The notes below the pieces were generated by a model. The model searched no databases. It was not told the DNA's origin and saw nothing but the letters and a program-made list of their open reading frames with translations. The position numbers and the translations under genes were made by a program. A stretch of 40,195 nucleotides of DNA, from assembly GCA_945874455.1 (NCBI GenBank), contig CAMCHO010000022.1, forward strand, positions 1 to 40,195. The letters are read 5' to 3'. Shown one piece after another: positions 16,162 through 25,721 of the stretch. This stretch comes from Opitutus sp. GAS368. Lineage in GTDB: Bacteria; Verrucomicrobiota; Verrucomicrobiia; Opitutales; Opitutaceae. The number at the start of each line of letters is the position of its first letter. Positions within the stretch are counted from its first letter, which is position 1.

Positions 16162-17079
16162 ATGAAGCTTAGCCGTTTTTTTTGTCCGCTCGGTGTTTTC
16201 CTGCTGTTCGCTGGCGCGGCGTGGGGTGCCGTTTCGCAACCGATTGCGCTGTGGCCCGGACGGGCTCCGGCTGAAACGAAGGATTTGCCGCCGGAAGCGG
16301 ACAAAACCAAGGCCACGGACAAACTAATCGCTGGAAAAGCGGTGGTGCGGCTGGGTAATGTGGCGAATCCGACGCTGACGATTTACTCGCCACCGACCGA
16401 GAAGAACACCGGAGCGGCCGTGCTCGTGTGTCCGGGTGGTGGTTACAATATCCTCGCGCTCGACCTGGAGGGCACGGAAGTCTGCGAGTGGCTGAACGCG
16501 ATCGGCGTGACGGCGGTGCTCTTGAAGTATCGCGTGCCGCGGCGGGCGGGTGTGGAGAAACATACGGCGCCTCTTCAGGATGCACAGCGTGCGCTCGGCC
16601 TCGTGCGCCACCGCGCGGCGGAGTGGGGGATCGATCCGACGCGGATTGGCGTGCTGGGTTTTTCCGCCGGCGGGCACCTCGCGGCGGTGTTGAGCACGCA
16701 GCCCGCTACCCGCACGTACGCGGCGATCGATCGCGCGGACACGTTGAGCTGTCGGCCCGATTTCGCCGTGCTGATCTATCCGGCATATTTGACGTTGAAG
16801 GAACAGGGTGACGCGATCGCTCCAGAGCTCCCCGTGAGCGCGACCACGACACCCCCGACTTTTCTCGCGATGGCCGAGGATGATCCGGTGCGCGTTGAGA
16901 ACGTGCTGTTTTATTATGCGGCGCTGAAGAACGCCAAGGTGCCGGCTGAGATGCACGTGTATCCGCGGGGCGGTCACGGCTACGGGCTGCGCCGCACGGT
17001 GGATGATGTTACGACCTGGCCGGATCGCGTGGCCGACTGGATGAAGGCGTCGGGGTGGCTGCAGCCAGCGCACCGCTAG
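16162..17079 (+). CDS. Exported alpha/beta hydrolase, acetyl-xylan esterase-like
   Basis: This 305-residue protein has an N-terminal signal peptide (MKLSRFFCPLGVFLLFAGAAWG). It then shows PIALWPGRAPAE, an opening shared by secreted esterases often found beside xylanases. The oxyanion motif PGGGYN is at about residues 91-96. The triad is Ser168 in GFSAGG, Asp240 or 241 in AEDDPV, and His272 in RGGHGYG. Family members deacetylate xylan or hydrolyse other sugar esters; the substrate here is not proven. The ATG at 16162 follows directly on a short AT-rich stretch and starts the signal peptide. No glycoside hydrolase is adjacent. It precedes the M28 peptidase by 101 bp on the same strand. Confidence 0.88.
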   Translation: MKLSRFFCPLGVFLLFAGAAWGAVSQPIALWPGRAPAETKDLPPEADKTKATDKLIAGKAVVRLGNVANPTLTIYSPPTEKNTGAAVLVCPGGGYNILALDLEGTEVCEWLNAIGVTAVLLKYRVPRRAGVEKHTAPLQDAQRALGLVRHRAAEWGIDPTRIGVLGFSAGGHLAAVLSTQPATRTYAAIDRADTLSCRPDFAVLIYPAYLTLKEQGDAIAPELPVSATTTPPTFLAMAEDDPVRVENVLFYYAALKNAKVPAEMHVYPRGGHGYGLRRTVDDVTTWPDRVADWMKASGWLQPAHR

Positions 17080-17180
17080 CCCGACCAAGCGGGGTGCGCG
17101 GTTTTGCGAGTGGCCCGGCCCGTCTCCGCATCGCCATTTTTCCGGTTGCGACGCGTGGCGGCGCCCGAGAGTGATGGGAA

Positions 17181-19058
17181 ATGCAGACCCCCATTCCCCG
17201 CCGGACGATTGCGTTGCTTTGGCTTTCGGTCGCCAGCGTGACTCACGCGCAACCGGCGGCCACGACGGAGGGGGCCGAGCAGAAACTGACTGCCGCGCCC
17301 GCCGTCGCGCCCGCGACCGACCCCGTCGCCCGCATTCGCGACGAGGGCCTTAATCGTTCCGAGGTGATGGCGACGCTGAGCCATCTCACCGACATCGTGG
17401 GTCCACGGCTCACGGGCTCCCCGGAATTGCGCCGCGCGAGCGAGTGGGCGCGGGATCGGTTCACGACCTGGGGGCTGCAGAACGCGGCGCTGGAACCGTG
17501 GGGACCCTTTGGGCGGGGGTGGTCGCTGCGACGGTTTTCCGCGCAAATCGTCGCGCCGCAGGCGATCCCGCTGATTGCCTATCCGAAAGCCTGGTCGCCG
17601 AGTGTGGGGATTCAGCCGCTCGAGGCCGACGTGATCCACGTCGACATTAAAAAATCGGAAGACTTCGAACGGTATCGCGGCAAACTTAAGGGCAAGATCG
17701 TCCTCGATGGCCCGATACAAGAAATCACGGTGAAGTTCGACCCGCTCGCGGGCCGTCGCACAGAGGCGAACTTACTGGCGCTGGCCAATTCCGACGGAGC
17801 GAGCGGCCCGGCTAGGCCGACGACCGGCGCGGCGCTGGCGACGCCGGAGCAGCGTGCGGCCCTCGCGCTGTTGCCGCGTCGTTACCAGTTTTTCTCCGAA
17901 GAAGGCGTGGCGGTTCTCCTGCAACCCAGTCGTATTGGGGAGTCGGGTACGCTCTTCACGGCGGCGGCGACGGTCTACCCGCCGCGTGCGGCTGCGACGG
18001 AAAAATCGGCGAAGGCGGCGACCAAAAAAGTAACCCCGCCAGAGGAGAAATCGGCCACCGCCAAGAAGGGGCCGAAGGGCGGTGCGATCACTCCCGCGAT
18101 CCGGAATGTTCCGGTGTGGAAAACCGACGCACCACCGATCATCCCGCAAATCACGGTGGCCGCCGAACACTACAACCGGCTGGTGCGGTTGATGGCAGCA
18201 GGCGAGCAACTCCGCGCCGCCGTGGATCTGCAAACGGATTATCACACCGGAGAGCTCATGGCGGCCAACGTCGTCGCGGAAATCCCCGGCTCGGATCTCG
18301 CCGACGAGGTGGTCATGCTCGGCGCGCACCTCGACTCATGGCAGAGCGGCACGGGTGCGACGGATAACGCGGCGGGTTCGGCGGTGGTGATGGAGGCGGT
18401 GCGGATTTTGCGAGCGCTGGATCTCAAACCGCGCCGCACGATCCGCGTGGCGCTGTGGACGGGTGAGGAGCAAGGCCTGCTGGGTTCGAAGGCCTATGTG
18501 ACGGCGCATTTCGGGGTGCCCAAAAACACCCCGGTGGCCGGTGCCGCGCGCCGTGAGGATGCGGATCCCTTTGCGACCCCCAGCACCGGTGCGAGCGGTG
18601 AGATTGAGAAGAAACCCGGCCACGAAAAGCTCTCGGCCTACTTCAATCTCGACAACGGCGGCGGGAAAATCCGCGGCATCTATTTGCAGAACAACGAAGC
18701 GGCCCGGCCGATTTTCCGGCAGTGGCTGAAACCCTTCAAAGACCTCGGGGCCGAAACGGTCTCGCTTGCGAATACGGGTGGGACCGACCATCTGCCCTTT
18801 GATCAAGTCGGGCTACCAGGTTTTCAATTTATCCAAGATGAGATCGAATACTGGTCGCGCACACACCACGGGAATATGGACGTGTTTGACCGCGTGATCG
18901 CCGACGACATGAAGCAGGCGGCGGTGATCATGGCGGCCTTTGTTTACGAGGCGGCGATGAGTGACGGGAAAATTCCGCGCAAGCCGGTGCGGCCAGTGCC
19001 GGCCGCTGCTCCTTCGCCGGCGGGCACTCCGACCATAACGGAACCGGCGAGACGCTGA
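17181..19058 (+). CDS. Exported M28 family zinc peptidase
   Basis: This 625-residue protein has a signal peptide ending near THAQPAA. A PA-like insert domain spans roughly residues 100-330, and the M28 catalytic core follows. Metal and catalytic residues are visible: His383 and Asp385 in GAHLDSW, Asp in GATDNAAGS about residue 395, Glu-Glu in WTGEEQG about 428, Asp in TGGTDHLPFD, and a terminal His pair in RTHHGNMDVFD. Two co-catalytic zinc ions are therefore expected. A lysine- and alanine-rich stretch (about 275-305) looks like a flexible linker. Such enzymes release amino acids or act as carboxypeptidase Q-like dipeptidases. Periplasmic location is inferred. It is followed by the convergent metH gene. 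Confidence 0.9.
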   Translation: MQTPIPRRTIALLWLSVASVTHAQPAATTEGAEQKLTAAPAVAPATDPVARIRDEGLNRSEVMATLSHLTDIVGPRLTGSPELRRASEWARDRFTTWGLQNAALEPWGPFGRGWSLRRFSAQIVAPQAIPLIAYPKAWSPSVGIQPLEADVIHVDIKKSEDFERYRGKLKGKIVLDGPIQEITVKFDPLAGRRTEANLLALANSDGASGPARPTTGAALATPEQRAALALLPRRYQFFSEEGVAVLLQPSRIGESGTLFTAAATVYPPRAAATEKSAKAATKKVTPPEEKSATAKKGPKGGAITPAIRNVPVWKTDAPPIIPQITVAAEHYNRLVRLMAAGEQLRAAVDLQTDYHTGELMAANVVAEIPGSDLADEVVMLGAHLDSWQSGTGATDNAAGSAVVMEAVRILRALDLKPRRTIRVALWTGEEQGLLGSKAYVTAHFGVPKNTPVAGAARREDADPFATPSTGASGEIEKKPGHEKLSAYFNLDNGGGKIRGIYLQNNEAARPIFRQWLKPFKDLGAETVSLANTGGTDHLPFDQVGLPGFQFIQDEIEYWSRTHHGNMDVFDRVIADDMKQAAVIMAAFVYEAAMSDGKIPRKPVRPVPAAAPSPAGTPTITEPARR

Positions 19059-19214
19059 CCCTGACTCGAGGCGCTGGAGTTGAGAGCTAAGAGATCGATC
19101 TTCAGAGCTGAACGACGCGGGACCACCCACGGAGACCAGATTCAACCGTTTGATTTTGCGCTCTGCTCTGGGCTCTCGACTAAATTTCTGCGGCTCAGCC
19201 GAGCTTCGCTCGGG

Positions 19215-21980
<2,766 letters not shown>

Positions 21981-22020
21981 GAGTGGCGAAGGCGGAAGGG
22001 CGGGAGAAATTAGTTAATCA

Positions 22021-22097
22021 CCAAACACACGAAACACCCTAAAGGGAAGGCGGTGAAAGTGTTTAACCACGGCTGGACACGGGAGGACACGGATGGC
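22021..22097. repeat. Decamer repeats in the gap splitting metH
   Basis: Three period-10 units, CACGGCTGGA, CACGGGAGGA and CACGGATGGC, run from 22068 to 22097. An ACACGAAACAC-like unit lies at 22026-22037. They occupy most of the 137 bp between the two metH genes and resemble short dispersed repeats I associate with verrucomicrobial genomes. Confidence 0.6.
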
Positions 22098-22117
22098 GGG
22101 GCGCGGGCGAGACGGAC

Positions 22118-23212
22118 TCAGGCGACGAGGAGCGGTTCGAGGCCGCTGAGGCGGAGGGCTCGCGGTGGGGCGTGGAGGCGACGTGCGGGCAAGGAGCGCA
22201 CGGCTTGCGCGATCGCCGCGATGTGTGGCGGCGTGGAGCCGCAGCAGCCGCCGACCATATTGACGAAGCCGCTCGCCGCGAATTCGCCGAGGACGGCGGC
22301 CATGTCGGCGGGCGTCTCGTCGTAGCCGCCAAAGGCGTTGGGCAGGCCGGCATTCGGGTAACACGTGACGTAGCACTCGGCGATTTTGGCGAGTTCCTCG
22401 ACGTAGGGGCGCATGGCTTGGCCACCGAGGGCGCAGTTGATGCCGACGGAGAACGGCTTCGCGTGGCGGATGCTGTGGTAAAATGCGCCGATGGTTTGGC
22501 CGGAGAGGGTGCGGCCGGAGGCGTCGGTGATGGTCACGGAAATCATCACGGGCACGCGTGAGGCTTCACCGCGCTCGTCGAAGATACTCTCGATGGCGAA
22601 GAGCGCGGCTTTGGAGTTGAGGGTGTCGAAAATGGTCTCGACGAGGAGGGCGTCGACGCCGGCATCAAGGAGAGCGCGGATTTGTTCGGAGTAGGCGGTG
22701 ACGACTTGCTCCCAAGTGACGGCGCGGTAGTCGGGGCGGTTGACGTCGGGTGACATCGAGAGCGTGCGGTTGAGCGGGCCGATGGCACCGGCGACGAAAC
22801 AGTGGCGGCCGGGCGTGGCGGCTTCGGCCGCGAGGGCGGCGCGGCGGGCGCAGGCGACGGCGGCGAGGTTCAGTTCGGTGACGATGGGCTCGAGTTTGTA
22901 GTCAGCCTGGCCGATGGACGTGGAACTGAAAGTATTGGTCTCAACGATGTCGGCACCGGCCGCAAAATAGTCGGCGTGAATTTTTTCGACGATGTCGGGA
23001 CGCGTGAGGCAGAGGAGATCGTTGTTGCCCTTGAGGTCGTGGGGGAAGTCAGCGAAGCGGGTGCCACGGAAATCGGCTTCCTCCAAGGTGTAGGTTTGGA
23101 TCATAGAACCCATCGCGCCATCGAGGATGGCGATGCGCTCGGCAAAGATCGCTCGAAACGCGGCGGCGCGGGCGGCGGAGGGCGAGGATGGGTGCTGGAC
23201 GGACGTGGACAT
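22118..23212 (-). CDS. metH: Methionine synthase homocysteine-binding domain (split MetH N-part)
   Basis: This 364-residue protein starts at ATG 23212 (MSTSVQHPSSPS); the frame is open further up, but that part overlaps the control region. It is the zinc-dependent homocysteine S-methyltransferase barrel of MetH: ILDGAMGSMIQTY at the front, NDLLCLTRPDIV, ETNTFSST and DALLVETIFDTLN. The three zinc-ligating cysteines are in INCALGG and VGGCCGSTPPHI. It ends with LRLSGLEPLLVA, exactly where the linker to the folate domain begins in one-piece MetH. It must cooperate with the downstream 921-residue partner. Spacing and co-orientation suggest an operon. An imperfect palindrome lies 44 bp before the start. 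Confidence 0.92.
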   Translation of the reverse strand: MSTSVQHPSSPSAARAAAFRAIFAERIAILDGAMGSMIQTYTLEEADFRGTRFADFPHDLKGNNDLLCLTRPDIVEKIHADYFAAGADIVETNTFSSTSIGQADYKLEPIVTELNLAAVACARRAALAAEAATPGRHCFVAGAIGPLNRTLSMSPDVNRPDYRAVTWEQVVTAYSEQIRALLDAGVDALLVETIFDTLNSKAALFAIESIFDERGEASRVPVMISVTITDASGRTLSGQTIGAFYHSIRHAKPFSVGINCALGGQAMRPYVEELAKIAECYVTCYPNAGLPNAFGGYDETPADMAAVLGEFAASGFVNMVGGCCGSTPPHIAAIAQAVRSLPARRLHAPPRALRLSGLEPLLVA

Positions 23213-23255
23213 GCAGCAAAACCGTAGGAGTCGGGACACAGGCTTAGCAAGGCTA

Positions 23256-23275
23256 CATATCGATACATCGCTATG
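23256..23275. promoter_or_regulatory. Imperfect 20-bp palindrome, candidate operator of metH
   Basis: CATATCGATACATCGCTATG matches its own reverse complement at 16 of 20 positions. It is centred about 54 bp upstream of the metH N-part start codon and before the riboswitch on the other strand. A tandem ATGCGTTG ATGCGTTA follows at 23273-23288. The symmetry and AT-rich flanks suit a dimeric repressor site, for example an ArsR-type methionine-cycle regulator. The regulator's identity is conjecture. Confidence 0.4.
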
Positions 23276-23323
23276 CGTTGATGCGTTATTATCGCGATTG
23301 AGCTTGCGGGTGGGCGGTGGCGG

Positions 23324-23592
23324 CCGTGAGGTGCGCACGCCTGACGTTCTTTTTCACTTTTGGGAAACAGGAAAGGCCGTGAGAACCGGCCACAGTTGCG
23401 CTGCGGTATCGCATCACAGACCCCCACCGCGTTCAGGATAACATGACGGAAATCGCACGGTTTCCGCTGCGAAATCCTCGGGCGACGCGGGCAAAGCCAA
23501 TCCGGGACTTCGGTCGCGGGTGAAGGCGAGGGGCGAGGCGCCGAGACGGAAACGTCGCGGCACACATGCGGAGTCCGAATATCTGCTCCCGA
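23324..23592 (+). promoter_or_regulatory. Cobalamin riboswitch upstream of the BtuB-like gene
   Basis: The leader of the TonB receptor shows the conserved cobalamin aptamer elements in order. AGGTGCGC is at 23329-23336, and AAACAGGAAA at 23365-23374 (consensus AAxAGGGAA). Stem GGCCG/CGGCC encloses the seven-base loop TGAGAAC (23380-23386; consensus TGCGAAT). The core ACAGTTGCGCTGCGGTAT is at 23392-23409. The GCCA...ACTTCGGT...GGTGAAGGCG hairpin is at 23496-23528, and a B12-box-like GAGTCCGAATATCTGC at 23571-23586. About 85 nt of extra sequence sits between the core and that hairpin, making it longer than average. It should reduce receptor expression when adenosylcobalamin is plentiful. A 6-bp hairpin (23606-23628) may belong to the expression platform. 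Confidence 0.8.
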
Positions 23593-23637
23593 GAGACTCA
23601 CGCGTCTGGGGTGGATTGCGCCCCCCGGTCGCGAAAA

Positions 23638-23657
23638 CTTCATCGCAAACTATGAAG
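23638..23657 (+). other. Perfect 6-bp hairpin in the receptor leader
   Basis: CTTCAT (23638-23643) and ATGAAG (23652-23657) pair around an 8-nt loop, between the riboswitch and the receptor start. It has no U-tract. It may contribute to translational control or RNA stability. Confidence 0.4.
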
Positions 23658-23732
23658 CGTGAGGGTGGTGACCCGGCCGGCGGCGGCGCGTGGTTCTGCT
23701 CTTGCCGCGTCGATCCAGCAGACCAGTCATCT

Positions 23733-25682
23733 ATGAAAATCCATCATTTCCCCTTTCTCACTATGCGGGCGCTCGGGGCGCGCGCAGTCACGGAGCCCAT
23801 GGCGGGTGCAGGTCGATTTTTTTTTAGCGCGACGTCGCGGCGACAAGCGCCGGCCCTGCGCGTCGGGATGTTGGCGATGGCTTTGACGGCGAGGGCGGCG
23901 GCGCAGAGTGCGCCCGTTTCCCAACTCGATCCGGTCTTCTCGACGGCCACGCGCACGCCGACGCCGCCGCAGACTATCGGGTCGGCGGTGGCGGTTATTT
24001 CGGCGGCGGACCTCGCGCGACGGCAGGCGACGTCGTTGGCGTCGGCCCTGGGGCTCGCGACCAGTGCGCCGCATTTTTCTTCGGGAGCGAGCGGGGCGAT
24101 CAACTCGCTTTTTTTGCGCGGGGCGAATTCGAACCAGACGCTGTTTTTGGTCGATGGTATTCGGCTCAACGATCCCAACACCGATTATCAGGTGTTTCTC
24201 GGTGGGGCGTGCGTGAGCGCGTGCGACAGTCTGGAAATCGCGCACGGGCCGCAGAGCACGCTTTATGGTGGTGAAGCGGTGGGTGGCGTCGTCTCTCTGC
24301 GAGCGCAGCGCGGCACCGGTGCGCCGAGTGCGCGGGTGTCGGCGGAGGCGGGAAGTTTTGGGACGGTGCAGGGCTCGGTCGCCGCGCAAGGGACGACGGG
24401 AGTGAACAGCTATACGTTTGCGACGGCGGGTGGGCGGACCGACAACGACCGGACGAACAATGCGTTTGAATCGGCGACGACGACGTTGCGGCTCGACCGC
24501 ACGGTGAATCAACGCGTCTCGGTGGGCGGAACCGCGCGCTGGTTTCATGGCGTGTATGGTGACCCGGGAGACCGTTACACGAACGATCCGGATAATGAGA
24601 CGCGGGAGGAAAACGTGCTGGTAACGGCGTTTGCCGACGTGACGTTCGCGGACGCGTGGACGGGGCGCGCGGTGGTGGGCGGGCAAGATCGACGCTTCGT
24701 GGCGGAGAGTCCGCGCGCGGGTCGGGCGACGGCGTTTACCGTGGTGAAGAATCGCCGCGCGGTGCTCGACACGCAGACGACCTATACGGGTTTCGAGCGT
24801 CAGCGCATCACTGGCGGCGTAACCGCGGAGGCGAACCACACGCGCAATACGGGCTTCGGCGACATTAATAAGAAGCAAGGACTGCTGGCGGTGTTTGTGC
24901 AGGACCAATGGTCACCCCGGGATGACGTGTATCTCACCGGTGGTCTGCGTAACGATGATTTCGATACGTTTGGGCGAGCGACCACGGGACGCTTGACAGC
25001 GGCGTGGCTGGTGGCGACGCGCGCGGTGAAACTACGCGCGAGCTACGGCACGGCCTTTCGCGCGCCGAGTTTTTTGGATTTGTATGGGCAGAGTGCGTTC
25101 TACGTCGGCAATCCGGCGCTGCAGCCGGAAAAAGCGCGGGGCTGGGACGCGGGGGCAGATTGGTATTTGGCGAACCAGCGCGGGACCTTGAGTGGGACCT
25201 GGTTTGAGACCGACTTCACTCACTTGATCGCGAGCACGGCCAATTTTCGGAGCGTGGAAAATATTCAACGGGCGCGCACCCGGGGCGTGGAGTTAGCTGC
25301 GCAGACCACGCTGCCGGGGGCGGTGGAAGTGCGGGCGAGCTACACCTATTTGGAAGCACAGAATCTGACGGCTAATATCCGTCTGCTGCGTCGTCCACGG
25401 CAGAGTGGCAGTGTGGATGGGTGGCGTGCGTTGGGCGGCGGCGTGAGTGCGGGAGCGGGGGTGGCGTTTGCGGCGCACCGGCGGGACGTGGATGCGAAGA
25501 CGTTTCGACAGATTGACGCGGAAGACTACACGGTCGTGCGGATTTACGGAGCATGGCAGGTGGATGCGCGGCTCGCGCTGAAGGCTCGCGTGGAGAATCT
25601 GCTCAACGAAAACTACGAGGAAGTGAACGGTTACCCGGCGCTGGGCTTGGGGGCGTTTGCGGGAGCGGAGTGGAGGTTCTGA
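23733..25682 (+). CDS. btuB: BtuB-like TonB-dependent vitamin B12 receptor
   Basis: This protein of about 649 residues begins MKIHHFPFLTMRALG; other in-frame ATGs at 23763 and 23799 would give a more normal signal peptide, whose hydrophobic core is LRVGMLAMALTARAAAQ. The mature part starts LDPVFSTATRTPTPPQTIGS, comparable to the TonB box and start of BtuB. A plug domain follows (LFLRGANSNQTLFLVDGIRL, LEIAHGPQSTLYGGEAVGG), then about 22 barrel strands ending in the aromatic FAGAEWRF. Length and plug spacing fit BtuB/cobalamin transporters. The cobalamin riboswitch in its leader and the adjacent B12-dependent metH support B12 uptake across the outer membrane. The inner-membrane ABC components are not in the window. 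Confidence 0.85.
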   Translation: MKIHHFPFLTMRALGARAVTEPMAGAGRFFFSATSRRQAPALRVGMLAMALTARAAAQSAPVSQLDPVFSTATRTPTPPQTIGSAVAVISAADLARRQATSLASALGLATSAPHFSSGASGAINSLFLRGANSNQTLFLVDGIRLNDPNTDYQVFLGGACVSACDSLEIAHGPQSTLYGGEAVGGVVSLRAQRGTGAPSARVSAEAGSFGTVQGSVAAQGTTGVNSYTFATAGGRTDNDRTNNAFESATTTLRLDRTVNQRVSVGGTARWFHGVYGDPGDRYTNDPDNETREENVLVTAFADVTFADAWTGRAVVGGQDRRFVAESPRAGRATAFTVVKNRRAVLDTQTTYTGFERQRITGGVTAEANHTRNTGFGDINKKQGLLAVFVQDQWSPRDDVYLTGGLRNDDFDTFGRATTGRLTAAWLVATRAVKLRASYGTAFRAPSFLDLYGQSAFYVGNPALQPEKARGWDAGADWYLANQRGTLSGTWFETDFTHLIASTANFRSVENIQRARTRGVELAAQTTLPGAVEVRASYTYLEAQNLTANIRLLRRPRQSGSVDGWRALGGGVSAGAGVAFAAHRRDVDAKTFRQIDAEDYTVVRIYGAWQVDARLALKARVENLLNENYEEVNGYPALGLGAFAGAEWRF

Positions 25683-25721
25683 CAGCCGGGAAGGCCGACG
25701 TTCAGCCGCGACGGTGGGCGA

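Noticed and set aside
19187-19212. CCGAG-CTTCG-CTCGG hairpin between M28 and metH
   Set aside because: Only a 5-bp stem with no T-run on either strand; too weak to list as a terminator.
23341-23460. Cobalamin riboswitch on the minus strand, facing metH
   Set aside because: CGCAACTGT and a GTCAGG segment look aptamer-like when read in reverse. However, the loop, core, GGTGAAGGCG hairpin and B12 box fall in proper order only on the plus strand.
23727-24908. 393-codon minus-strand open frame opposite the BtuB-like gene
   Set aside because: Arg-rich shadow frame; receptor plug motifs are on the plus strand.
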